Below are positions 26,318 through 33,661 of a DNA stretch of 64,000 bases, one piece after another. Made by a program: the position numbers and the translations under genes. The number at the start of each line of letters is the position of its first letter. Position 1 is the first letter of the stretch. The notes beneath the pieces are model-generated. The model worked only from the letters and a program-made list of their open reading frames with translations. It was not told the origin of the DNA and did no database searches. This DNA comes from an uncultured Alphaproteobacteria bacterium (GTDB taxonomy: Bacteria > Pseudomonadota > Alphaproteobacteria > Micropepsales > Micropepsaceae): assembly GCA_902826695.1 (NCBI GenBank), contig CADEFU010000006.1, positions 124,001-188,000 on the forward strand, given 5' to 3'.

Positions 26318-26357
26318 CTCGTGAGCGCCGGTCGAATCGTGTAACGATTCCAACGCT

Positions 26358-27620
26358 ATGAACGTCGTCATTATCGGTGCGGGTCTTGTCGGGATCACCA
26401 CGGCCTATGCGCTGCATAAGGTCGGCGTGGGCGTCGTGGTTGTCGAGCGCCGCGAGGGGCCGGGGCTTGAGACGAGTTTCGGCAACGCCGCGCTGCAGCA
26501 CCCGAGCATGGTCGAGCCGTGGAATTCGCCGGGCGTGGGCTGGGACTTGCTGAAGTGGCTGGGGCGCGACGATGCGCCGATGCTGCTGCATCTGGCCCAA
26601 GTGCCGAAGCTCGCCGGTTGGGGTTTGCGCTTCCTTGCGAATTCGCGGCCGGCGCGGTTTGAAGCGAACCTGCTCAAGAACCTGCGGCTGGCGCTGCTTT
26701 CGCGGCGCGAGATGACGGCGCTCAGCGAAGACACGCGCGTTGCCTATGCCTGCCGCAAAACGGGGACGCTGGCGCTCGCGCGCTCGGCACAAGCGCTGGC
26801 CGCGGCGGAGGCGCATGCGGCCTTCATCGCGCCGCACGGCATTGCGCACCGCAAGCTGTCGCGCGACGAGACGGTGGCGCTCGAGCCCGCGCTCGCGCCC
26901 ATCGCCTCCGCGATCACGGGGGCGGTCTATTACCCGGAGGACGAGCGCGGCGATCCGCATGCGTTTTCGACGGAGCTCACGAACTGGCTGACCGCGCGCG
27001 GCGTGACGTTTCTGTTCGAGACCGACGTGACCGCGTTCAAGACCGACGGCAAACGCGTGCGCGCGATCGACACGGCGGCGGGGCCGATCGAGGCGGATGC
27101 GTTCGTGCTGGCGGCGGGCAGCTTGAGCCCCGCGCTCGCCGCGCCGCTCAAGCTCAAACTTCCGGTGAAGCCCGCCAAGGGTTACTCCGCGACGATCAGC
27201 GCCAAGGGCAATCCGCATCTGCCCAAGACGCCGGTGTCGGATGCGGCGATGCATGTGGCGGTCGTGCCGATCGGCGACGACCGTTTGCGCGTGGCGGGCA
27301 CGGCGGAGTTCGCGGGCTTCGACGCGAGCGTGCGCCAAGCGCGGGTCGACAATCTTTTGAAGCTGCTCGGCAAGGTCTATCCGGCGTTCGCCGCGAGCGT
27401 CGCCGCCAAAGACTTCTCCGCCTGGGCGGGCTTCCGGCCCATGAGCGCCGACGGCGTGCCCACGATCAGCGCGACGAAGTTCGAGAACCTGTTCCTGAAC
27501 ACCGGCCACGGGCATATCGGCTGGACGACGTGCGCGGGAAGCGCGCGGCTGCTGGCGGATCTGATGCTCAAGCGCGTGCCGGCGGTGGCTGCGGGGGATT
27601 ACAGTCTTCAGCGTTTCTGA
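26358..27620 (+). CDS. dadA: D-amino acid dehydrogenase
   Basis: 420 residues. N-terminal FAD-binding motif VVIIGAGLVGITTAYALHKVG, substrate-domain segments PSMVEPWNSPGVGWDLLKWLGRDDAPM, and the C-terminal GHGHIGWTTCAGSARLLADLML. It oxidatively deaminates D-amino acids to 2-oxo acids, passing electrons to the respiratory chain at the inner membrane. No alanine racemase (dadX) is adjacent. The last 130 bases have two decayed relatives at 30369-30493 and 31573-31661. Its 3' end overlaps the convergent lipase gene by 13 bases. Confidence 0.92.
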   Translation: MNVVIIGAGLVGITTAYALHKVGVGVVVVERREGPGLETSFGNAALQHPSMVEPWNSPGVGWDLLKWLGRDDAPMLLHLAQVPKLAGWGLRFLANSRPARFEANLLKNLRLALLSRREMTALSEDTRVAYACRKTGTLALARSAQALAAAEAHAAFIAPHGIAHRKLSRDETVALEPALAPIASAITGAVYYPEDERGDPHAFSTELTNWLTARGVTFLFETDVTAFKTDGKRVRAIDTAAGPIEADAFVLAAGSLSPALAAPLKLKLPVKPAKGYSATISAKGNPHLPKTPVSDAAMHVAVVPIGDDRLRVAGTAEFAGFDASVRQARVDNLLKLLGKVYPAFAASVAAKDFSAWAGFRPMSADGVPTISATKFENLFLNTGHGHIGWTTCAGSARLLADLMLKRVPAVAAGDYSLQRF

Positions 27621-28333
27621 GCGCGGCCGAGGCGATCGGCGACGATCCTTAGGACATGCGGATCGAAGCCGAGGCTGAGGTGGGTCGCGCGCACTTCCAC
27701 GTGTTCGATGTTGCGATCGTGCGGGTCGATGCAGGCGCGCCAGTCGACGATCCCGTCGGCGCGGCTCCAGATCGCGGTGACGGGGACGCGGATGAGCTGC
27801 CGGTTGCGTTCATCGATGCGGCGCTCGAGCGCGTCGAGGTCGGCGCCGAACGCGCTGTAGAGCGCGCCTACGCGGGTGTATTTCGGGCCGCCGACGACGG
27901 GCGTGCCCATGGTCACCACGCTCGCCACGATGTTTGGTTCGTCGCGCGCGACCTCGCGGGCGAAGACGCCGCCCAAGCTCCAGCCGACCAGATGCACGGG
28001 CCGTCCCGTGCGTTTGGCGAAGGCTGCGACGTTCGCCGCCACTTTCGGGAGCGTCGCTTCGACGTTGCCGCGATTGACGCCCAGGCCCCAGCCGGACACC
28101 GTGTAGCCGAGCGCCGCGAGCAATCCGCGCAGCACCAGCGTCGACGCATCGCCGCCGCCGAAACCCGGTAGCGCCATCACCGGCCGCCCTTGTCCGCGCG
28201 GCAGGTCGGGGAAGCTGGGGATCGCCGCGATGAGGCGCGGCACGGCGAGCAAACCCAACGTCTCGCCCGCCAGCGTGCGGAGCGGCGGGGGCGTGAGCGG
28301 ACCACGGACCTTGGGGCGAGTTGTTTGGGGCAC
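27608..28333 (-). CDS. Alpha/beta hydrolase, lipase-like
   Basis: 241 residues. The nucleophile elbow GWSLGG (serine near residue 117) follows VMALPGFGGGDAST, the oxyanion strand. TMGTPVVGGPKY and the late THLSLGFDP (candidate catalytic His) complete a lipase/PGAP1-type fold. No signal peptide is obvious, so it may be cytoplasmic. It is divergent from the marR gene and shares its operator region, so control by that repressor is plausible. Substrate unknown. Confidence 0.83.
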   Translation of the reverse strand: MPQTTRPKVRGPLTPPPLRTLAGETLGLLAVPRLIAAIPSFPDLPRGQGRPVMALPGFGGGDASTLVLRGLLAALGYTVSGWGLGVNRGNVEATLPKVAANVAAFAKRTGRPVHLVGWSLGGVFAREVARDEPNIVASVVTMGTPVVGGPKYTRVGALYSAFGADLDALERRIDERNRQLIRVPVTAIWSRADGIVDWRACIDPHDRNIEHVEVRATHLSLGFDPHVLRIVADRLGRAQKR

Positions 28334-28425
28334 TGCGCGGTTGTACGCGGATTCAGCGCCGCCGGTTCACTTTCCCGCGCGGCGTGCGGCGGAATCTTCG
28401 GCCGGCGTTCGGATTGACTCGGTCC

Positions 28426-28459
28426 ATTATACAATCTATTGTACAATTCATTGTATAAT
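28426..28459. promoter_or_regulatory. Tripartite palindromic MarR-type operator
   Basis: Three 10-bp units, ATTATACAAT, ATTGTACAAT and ATTGTATAAT, are spaced by two bases and make one 34-bp palindrome. It contains two overlapping 14-bp operators of the form TACAAT-N2-ATTGTA, the kind bound by MarR/OhrR dimers. It stands out as AT-rich in GC-rich surroundings, 16 bases before the marR start and 92 before the divergent lipase start. Autorepression is the simplest reading. Confidence 0.8.
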
Positions 28460-28475
28460 ATGGCGGACGCGGCGC

Positions 28476-28979
28476 ATGTCCTTTCCTGACGATCATCCGT
28501 TGAATGGCGCGTTCCTGGCCAACAGGCTCGATCGCTTGGCCGATCTGATCGCCGATCAAGGTGAGGCGTTGTTGCGCGACGCGGGGCTCGACATGCCGTC
28601 GCGCACCGTTTCGCTGCTGCTGCTCGTGGGCGACCACCGCAAGCTCTCCGCCGCGGATGCGGCCGCCCTTCTCGGTCTTCCGCATCAACTGGTGACACAG
28701 CGGACGGAATTGTTGATCGGCCGCGGCCTCGTCGAACGTAAGGAGGATCCCGCCGACGGAAGGCGCAAGGTTCTGACGCTGAGTGCGAAGGGCAAGGGTC
28801 AATATGCCCGTTTGCGGACGCGCCTCACGGAAGCAGCGGAGGCGTTTGGCGCACTGTTCGACGAAATCGGCTGCGATCTGGCGGCGATGGCGGCGAAAGC
28901 ACAGGCCGCGCTCGAACGCAAGCCGCTGCGCGCGCGGATGAAGCCACCCGCATCGGCCAGCAAACGGGTGCGTGCATGA
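28476..28979 (+). CDS. MarR-family transcriptional regulator
   Basis: 167 residues from ATG 28476. A winged helix-turn-helix is visible: KLSAADAAALLGLPHQLVTQRTELLIGRGLVERKEDPADGRRKVLTLSAKGKGQY, with the DPADGRRK wing typical of MarR. The C-terminal tail is basic. No conserved cysteine near the N-terminus is seen, so it is not an OhrR-type peroxide sensor by that criterion. It overlaps the CPBP gene (ATGA) and probably forms an operon with it. Confidence 0.9.
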   Translation: MSFPDDHPLNGAFLANRLDRLADLIADQGEALLRDAGLDMPSRTVSLLLLVGDHRKLSAADAAALLGLPHQLVTQRTELLIGRGLVERKEDPADGRRKVLTLSAKGKGQYARLRTRLTEAAEAFGALFDEIGCDLAAMAAKAQAALERKPLRARMKPPASASKRVRA

Positions 28980-29716
28980 CTGGTACGACGGATCGCCCGG
29001 CCGGCGACGCCGGCACGCCGTCCCCCTCCGCGCAGGCGGCCGCTTCCGACCTCATGTTCGTTCTGGGCACGCTGTTCGCGGTCAAGTGGGCCCTGCTTCA
29101 GTTCGATCAGCTCTGGACTTACGCGGGACCGATCTCGCTCGTGGCAAGCGTCTTCGTCGCGAGCTGGCGGTTGATGCGAAACCACGAAAGCTGGGCCGAT
29201 TTGGGCTTAAGAAAACCGGTCAGCCTATCGCGAACGCTCGGCTGGTCGCTCCTTGCGCTCATCGTCACGATAGCCGCGGGCATTGCGATCGAGGCTGCGA
29301 TAACCGCCGCCGGCGTCGCCGGGAACGAGATCGATCCCAGATTCAGCCAACGCTTCGTCAACCTGCCCGGCAACACGCCGGTGTTCGTCTATTGGGTGGT
29401 GGTGTCGTGGGTCGTCGGCGGCTTCGTGGAAGAGATGCTGTTCCGGGGGATGCTGATTTCGAGACTCGAACGGCTGCTGTCCGGCGGCGGCCTCGCGGTG
29501 GCGATGGCGGTCATTCTGCAGTCTGCCGTGTTCGGGCAGCAGCATTTCTACTATCAGGGCTGGGCGGGCGCGCTGGCGACCGGCGGCATCGCGCTGGTCT
29601 CGGGCGTCTTCTATCTCCTGCTGAAACGCAATCTGTGGGCGCTGATCCTCTCGCACGGCGCGGCCAACACGATCGGCCTGACACTGATCTACGCCGGGAT
29701 GCAGCCGGCGGGTTGA
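28976..29716 (+). CDS. CPBP-family intramembrane metalloprotease
   Basis: 246 residues with about seven hydrophobic helices. The CPBP/Abi signature is present: GGFVEEMLFRGMLI (EExxxR, about residue 151), FGQQHFYYQG (second motif with His) and LILSHGAANTIGL (third motif His/Asn). Such proteins cleave membrane substrates such as prenylated peptides or anti-sigma factors. It is translationally coupled to the marR gene. Substrate unknown. Confidence 0.9.
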   Translation: MTGTTDRPAGDAGTPSPSAQAAASDLMFVLGTLFAVKWALLQFDQLWTYAGPISLVASVFVASWRLMRNHESWADLGLRKPVSLSRTLGWSLLALIVTIAAGIAIEAAITAAGVAGNEIDPRFSQRFVNLPGNTPVFVYWVVVSWVVGGFVEEMLFRGMLISRLERLLSGGGLAVAMAVILQSAVFGQQHFYYQGWAGALATGGIALVSGVFYLLLKRNLWALILSHGAANTIGLTLIYAGMQPAG

Positions 29717-29728
29717 ACAAGATCGAGG

Positions 29729-29778
29729 GGGACACGTAAGAAATTCGGTGCGCGGGTTAGAGATTGTTACATGTCCCC
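29729..29778. repeat. REP-like inverted pair A
   Basis: GGGGACACGTAA (29730-29741) faces TTACATGTCCCC (29767-29778), 11 of 12 positions complementary. Located between the CPBP and receiver genes. The GGGGACA core recurs at four other places up to 33 kb and beside the RAYT gene at 56.3 kb. Confidence 0.6.
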
Positions 29779-29873
29779 TGAATTCGAAGGGCTGAATCCG
29801 GATGCGACGGTGGAACCGGTGCCAAAGCAGCGCGTTATCTCTCTTTGCGCAACACGGCGCTCGAGAGATTGCG

Positions 29874-30248
29874 ATGACAGCCCCATCAAGCCCATTGAAG
29901 ATTCTTCTGGTCGAAGACGAGGCGCTTTTGAAGCTCCCGATCGAAGACGCTTTGGCCGCGCGTGGATACGCGTGCGTCTCCACGGGCACCTTGGATGGCG
30001 CTTTGGCGATTCTGCGGACCGAACGCATCGCGGCCGCGATACTCGACATCAACATCCAAGGCACCGCCGTCTTTTCGGTGGCGCGCGAGGTTCGCTTAAC
30101 GGGCGCGCAGTGCGTTTTCACCACCGGCTATACGGACGCCGCGATCCCGCCCGAGTTTGCCGACGCGCCGTACTTTCAGAAACCGTACAACATCGACCAT
30201 GTCGTCAATGCGATCGCGGCGTGTGCGACGAGAGCGGCCCAGGCTTGA
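29874..30248 (+). CDS. Single-domain response regulator
   Basis: 124 residues from ATG 29874. Receiver fold: KILLVEDEALLKLPIEDALAARGY, phospho-acceptor region AAILDINIQGTAVFSVA (Asp near residue 57), Thr-like TTGYTD and the conserved Lys in PYFQKPYNIDHV. There is no output domain, so it acts by phosphate-dependent protein contacts. No histidine kinase is adjacent. It belongs to the FixJ/CheY-like group often found alone in alphaproteobacteria. Confidence 0.88.
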   Translation: MTAPSSPLKILLVEDEALLKLPIEDALAARGYACVSTGTLDGALAILRTERIAAAILDINIQGTAVFSVAREVRLTGAQCVFTTGYTDAAIPPEFADAPYFQKPYNIDHVVNAIAACATRAAQA

Positions 30249-30321
30249 CGAGGCCTCACGACGCGAAGCGTTCGCGGAGGTTTCATAAGTGCGGGGTGAG
30301 GACGCTCGGCTGGCGCCGCGA

Positions 30322-30366
30322 GGGACATGATTACCTGTCGCCGTATTTCTCTGTCGCCGTATTTCT
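30322..30366. repeat. REP-like unit B with 16-bp tandem duplication
   Basis: GGGACATGATTACCTGTCGC begins the unit at 30322. The 16-mer CTGTCGCCGTATTTCT occurs twice without gap at 30335-30350 and 30351-30366, a fresh-looking slippage or insertion scar. A close relative of the unit is at 32573-32600. Confidence 0.65.
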
Positions 30367-30368
30367 GT

Positions 30369-30493
30369 GTTCCTGAACACTGGCTACGGCCATATCTGCT
30401 GAACGACATGCGCGGGCAGCGCGGTTGCTCGCGGATTTGATGCTGGGGCGCACGCTGGCGGTGAAGGCGGGGGATTACAACCTTCAGCGCTTC
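30369..30493 (+). pseudogene. Decayed 3' fragment of a dadA-like gene, copy 1
   Basis: The reading FLNTGYGHI matches FLNTGHGHI of the intact dadA (27.5 kb), and the fragment continues to KAGDYNLQRF near 30493, the very end of DadA. A TGA replaces the tryptophan after GHI-C, and a two-base deletion shifts the frame afterwards. It is a 3'-end-only remnant, with base substitutions throughout, so it is not a recent copy of the neighbouring gene. Confidence 0.8.
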
Positions 30494-30617
30494 AGAGCAC
30501 GCCAAGGATTTGGCGGGCATCAGGGTTGGCCGGACTTGAACGCGGCCATCCAGGGACATACCTACTCCCTTCAACGTTCCAGCCCCGGGAAACAAGCATT
30601 TTGGCTAAGCTAGCAGC

Positions 30618-31535
30618 ATGAACGATGCCGTCATTTCAGCCGCAAGCCAACACGCGATTCCAGAAATCGAGCGCGTGGACGTGAGTTCCGAGCGGCTGTC
30701 TCGGTTTAGGAACGAGCACGACTATGTTGGCCTCGCGGTCGAGCTCATGGTTGAGGCGGGAAGTTACGTCACAGTTGCAGCAAGCATTCTCGGACCCGAC
30801 GGCGCCTGGACCCGCGATCAAGCGGCGATCGGCGGCAACATGGTGAGACTCTATAAGCTGCTTTCGGCGATGTTGGATCAAACGGTCGAGCGCCGCCGCG
30901 AAACCAGCTTCATTGTTGCACGTCTAGCGTTTGAGACCATCGTGGTGCTGCGGTTTTTACTACAGAAGAACGATCCGGCCCTAATTGATTCTTATGTGAA
31001 ACACTCGCTTGATCATGAGCGACGCCTGCTCGCGAAGGTGGACAAGCGCATTGAGGCGCGCCACGGAATAGTGCTTCCAATCGAGGATCGGATACGGCGC
31101 TCTGTCGATCGATTGTTTAAAAGCTCAGGAGTCGCGCCCGGACAACTCACCACGAAGCGCGAGCAAAACTGGGGTGGAAAGAATCTATTCGAGAAGGCCG
31201 CGGCTGTCGGCCTTGGCGAAGCGTATCTGGGAATGTTCGCGGGCGCTTCGCTGAATGTGCATGGTGCGTGGAGCGATCTCTACACCCATCACCTGCAGAC
31301 GGCCGGCGATGGACGCTTCACTCCTCAACTTGAGTGGAATTGGCCGCGACCGCCGCCGCTCTACGGCGTGGCACTTCTTAGCCTTGATGTCGTTGAAGAC
31401 TTCGCGCGCTTCATGGATGCGAGTGACATCGCCGACTATCTCACCCCCAAGCTGGACGATCTGCGCGAGCGGCTCATGGATGCCGACCAAGCGCATGAGT
31501 CCTACCTAACTGGCAAGTCCTGGCCGCAGATTTGA
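30618..31535 (+). CDS. DUF5677-like hypothetical protein
   Basis: 305 residues, ATG 30618. The segment RRETSFIVARLAFETIVVLRFLLQKND followed by YVKHSLDHERRLL and the helical C-terminal half match the pattern I recall for DUF5677 proteins, which often ride on mobile or defence-type islands. No signal peptide or membrane helix. No catalytic motif can be named. Codon use is visibly less GC-biased than its neighbours, and the gene lies between two decayed dadA tails, which suggests acquisition as cargo. Function unknown. Confidence 0.65.
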   Translation: MNDAVISAASQHAIPEIERVDVSSERLSRFRNEHDYVGLAVELMVEAGSYVTVAASILGPDGAWTRDQAAIGGNMVRLYKLLSAMLDQTVERRRETSFIVARLAFETIVVLRFLLQKNDPALIDSYVKHSLDHERRLLAKVDKRIEARHGIVLPIEDRIRRSVDRLFKSSGVAPGQLTTKREQNWGGKNLFEKAAAVGLGEAYLGMFAGASLNVHGAWSDLYTHHLQTAGDGRFTPQLEWNWPRPPPLYGVALLSLDVVEDFARFMDASDIADYLTPKLDDLRERLMDADQAHESYLTGKSWPQI

Positions 31536-31550
31536 GAACCCAAAGATGGG

Positions 31551-31564
31551 GGGGGACGCGTAAT
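31551..31564. repeat. REP-like half unit E
   Basis: GGGGGACGCGTAAT, a relative of the GGGGACACGTAA core of unit A, 15 bases after the DUF5677 stop and just before the second dadA remnant. Confidence 0.45.
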
Positions 31565-31572
31565 AGACGCAG

Positions 31573-31661
31573 ATGCGCGGGCAGCGCGCGGTTGCTCGCG
31601 GATCTGATGCTGGGGCGGACGCCGGCTTTGAAGGCGGGACTACAGTCTTTCGCGGTTCTGA
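31573..31661 (+). pseudogene. Decayed 3' fragment of a dadA-like gene, copy 2
   Basis: About 90 bases that align with the last codons of dadA through to the terminal TGA (31659-31661). It shares the sequence TTGCTCGCGGAT and GATGCTGGGGCG with copy 1 rather than with the intact gene, so the two remnants descend from one another or from a common paralogue. Together they are direct repeats bracketing the DUF5677 gene. Confidence 0.75.
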
Positions 31662-31738
31662 GCGGATCAAGCGCGCCCTGACGATCTTTTGTGAAGTTGC
31701 TGCCTGCACGCTATCGTGCGCGCGAAGGAGCGGCGCGG

Positions 31739-31951
31739 ATGGCGATTTCTCGGTTTGGGAGCGATAGCGACGCCTATGTCTACTATTGCGTCACCGGCGG
31801 CATCTCGTGTTTGCGTTGTCATCTCACGCCTGGCGTATTCGAATTCAAGGCAAGCGATGAGGACGAGATGATCGCGCATCTCGAACAGCATCGCGCTGCC
31901 GGTCACGCGGTGCCGAACAAGGCGTTTGTTGCGTTGCGGAACCCACAATAA
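31739..31951 (+). CDS. Small hypothetical protein with CxxC
   Basis: 70 residues, ATG 31739 with an AAGGAG ribosome site. The sequence SDAYVYYCVTGGISCLRCHL followed by MIAHLEQHRAAGHAVP resembles a widespread family of short proteins of unknown function that pair a CxxC with a conserved HLxxHRxAGHxVP tail. A zinc or metal site is possible. It overlaps the next gene (TAATG), so the two are translationally coupled. Confidence 0.6.
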   Translation: MAISRFGSDSDAYVYYCVTGGISCLRCHLTPGVFEFKASDEDEMIAHLEQHRAAGHAVPNKAFVALRNPQ

Positions 31952-32502
31952 TGATCCGCACCTTTGGCTTCAGCGCTCTTGTTATCGTTCTGCTGCTCGG
32001 CTGGCAGGGCTATGGTGTTTGGACGATGACGCGGAGTTGTGCGGCTCAGGCGCGTGCGATCATTGCGGCTGCCGATCCGTTGGACCGTGCGCCTCCGTCA
32101 ACGGTTGCAGCCGTCATTGAAAAGAACATCCCGCTCGCTCGCATGTTCGACTATCTCGCGACGATCCTGCTTGATCGGCACAAGTGCGGCGGAGGCTCGA
32201 ATTGGAGCGGGACGGAGTGGCTGATCGATCAGCCGGCGCTCTCTTGGCACCTGCGCGCCACATTTTCGAAGGGCGAGATCCTTGGCCTGTTCGCGAGCAC
32301 GGCCGATACCGGCAAGGGAAGGATTGGCGTCAATCGCAGCGCACGGCGGATATACAAACGGGACGTGACCGCGTTGAGCGATCAGGATCTCAATTGCCTA
32401 GTTTGGCGATCGGTGGGAAAGCCGCTTCACCAACCGGTCGGCTATCCGGCGCCTTCGTTCTGGCTATGCCCTGAGGAGTTCAGCCTACCCCCGGTATACT
32501 AG
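31951..32502 (+). CDS. Membrane-anchored protein resembling a short GT51 transglycosylase domain
   Basis: 183 residues. One N-terminal membrane helix (TFGFSALVIVLLLGWQGYGVW), then a region that reads like the second half of a GT51 peptidoglycan glycosyltransferase: ATFSKGEILGLFASTADTGKGRIGVNRSARRIYKRDVTALSDQDLNCLVW, compare the usual FSKxEILELYLNT...G...GI..AA..YF.K....L...E...L. The first catalytic glutamate region (EDxxFxxHxG) is absent or unrecognisable, so it is probably not an active polymerase. It may be a divergent relative, a regulator, or a decaying gene. Confidence 0.55.
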   Translation: MIRTFGFSALVIVLLLGWQGYGVWTMTRSCAAQARAIIAAADPLDRAPPSTVAAVIEKNIPLARMFDYLATILLDRHKCGGGSNWSGTEWLIDQPALSWHLRATFSKGEILGLFASTADTGKGRIGVNRSARRIYKRDVTALSDQDLNCLVWRSVGKPLHQPVGYPAPSFWLCPEEFSLPPVY

Positions 32503-32568
32503 TGGCGCTTGTTGCTTTGGGAACACCAGAAACCACACGGCGAAGGTAACGGCGTCCCTGGCCAATTC

Positions 32569-32871
32569 TCATGGGGACACCATTACCTGTCGCCGCATTC
32601 TAGCTCTGTCATCAAGCGTCACCTTCACCCGCTTTTGAAGTCTGACCTCGCTCGATAGGATTCCGACATTCGGTCGGTGGATTCCCTCGGGCGTGTCGCG
32701 CGCGTGCATTGTGTCGAGCACTCGGCCGAAGAGCGCGTTGCATTCGTCGCATACGCAATCGAGCGTGGGCGTCTGATCCGCGAACTTACCGAATGCCTGC
32801 ACTATGACGTGCTCGCGGCCGCTGAACAACGCATCGTCTGTGATCGGACAATAAATACATGGATGAGCCAT
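32569..32871 (-). CDS. HNH-type nuclease, 3'-truncated
   Basis: 100 residues from ATG 32871. Two CxxC pairs, CIYC and CVCDECN, flank FSGREHVIVQAFGKF, the N-terminal zinc/HNH signature of a common HNH endonuclease-like family. The frame then runs into REP-like unit C and ends on MVSP from repeat sequence at 32569, so the C-terminal part of the family is missing. Its start side is bracketed by REP-like unit D. It is most likely a remnant rather than an active nuclease. Confidence 0.6.
   Translation of the reverse strand: MAHPCIYCPITDDALFSGREHVIVQAFGKFADQTPTLDCVCDECNALFGRVLDTMHARDTPEGIHRPNVGILSSEVRLQKRVKVTLDDRARMRRQVMVSP
32573..32600. repeat. REP-like unit C
   Basis: Begins GGGGACACCATTACCTGTCG and continues CCGCATTC; nearly the same string as unit B (30322-30349). 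It overlaps the truncated 3' end of the HNH gene. Confidence 0.65.
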
Positions 32872-32903
32872 GCGCACGCACCTTCATTTCAACCTGTGAA
32901 TCT

Positions 32904-32959
32904 GGCGACGGTTTATGGTGTCCCCATGAATACTGGCGAGTGGCACCATCACCTGTCGC
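32904..32959. repeat. REP-like inverted pair D
   Basis: GGCGACGGTTTATGGTGTCC (starting 32904) is the inverted form and GGCACCATCACCTGTCGC (32942-32959) the direct form of the unit B/C sequence, giving a BIME-like palindrome between the HNH remnant and the SIMPL gene. Confidence 0.6.
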
Positions 32960-32998
32960 TGCCGCTATATTTCGCTATTTCGTCGCGTAGTAGAAGAC

Positions 32999-33661
32999 CT
33001 ACCCAACCCGTCCGATTTCGAACGTCACGAATACAGCGCCCGAGATTTCGATGAGGCTCGGATCGAGCGGACCACTATCCTCGTTGTCGTCGTTCGTCGG
33101 AAGCGCATGATGACCCCGTGCCATTTCATTCTGCACCCGCATGGGGTTCGCATCCTCGATATGAATAACGCGGCCCAGACTGACAGCTGCAGCAGAACAA
33201 TAGACTTGCGCTTTTTCAATGGCCGCACTGACTGCCATCCTTCGGGCCTTGGCGCGCTCTTCCTTCAACTTTGAGGTCTCGAAAGAAAAACTCTCGATCT
33301 CGTTCATCCCAGCACTCACCAATCCCTCGGCGACCTCGTCTGCCCGATCGAGTTCCTTCGAGGATAAGCGAAACGTGATCCGGGCCTCATAGCCAGCGAA
33401 CCTTGGGACTCCTTGGCCATATTGCACTAGCCTCTTCAAGGCTGCGCGCGACACACCGAACTCTGCGATTTTCAGCCGGCTGAGATAGCTTTGGACATTG
33501 CCAGCGGCCCGTTTCGCCTTCGAGAAGGCGTCCGCAGGCTTCTGCTCAACGCACGAAACCGACCCTCGAATCGATACGAGGTCAGGCGGCACGCGGTTGG
33601 TTGCTGAGCCGAACACCGTCACACCGAATGCGTTCGTAATCGCCTGCCCTTGCTCGAACAT
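32999..33661 (-). CDS. SIMPL (DUF541) domain protein
   Basis: 220 residues. The pattern GVTVFGSATNRVPPDLVSIRGSVSCVEQKPADAFSKAKRAAGNVQSYL at the start and FSFETSKLKEERAKARRMAVSAAIEKAQVYCSAAAVSLGRVIHIED later is typical of SIMPL/DUF541 proteins. Most family members are secreted, but no signal peptide is seen here, so this may be a cytoplasmic variant or may have a shortened N-terminus. Function of the family is poorly defined. It lies next to REP-like unit D in the accessory patch. Confidence 0.7.
   Translation of the reverse strand: MFEQGQAITNAFGVTVFGSATNRVPPDLVSIRGSVSCVEQKPADAFSKAKRAAGNVQSYLSRLKIAEFGVSRAALKRLVQYGQGVPRFAGYEARITFRLSSKELDRADEVAEGLVSAGMNEIESFSFETSKLKEERAKARRMAVSAAIEKAQVYCSAAAVSLGRVIHIEDANPMRVQNEMARGHHALPTNDDNEDSGPLDPSLIEISGAVFVTFEIGRVG

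Larger units (their letters stand above)
30249..30617. other. Intergenic stretch with decayed dadA tail and REP-like repeat
   Basis: A 369-base gap between the receiver gene and the DUF5677 gene. It holds a REP-like unit with a tandem duplication (30322-30366) and a decayed 3' end of a dadA-type gene (30369-30493). From 30494 to 30617 I see nothing else apart from the ribosome-site region of the next gene. Confidence 0.7.
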
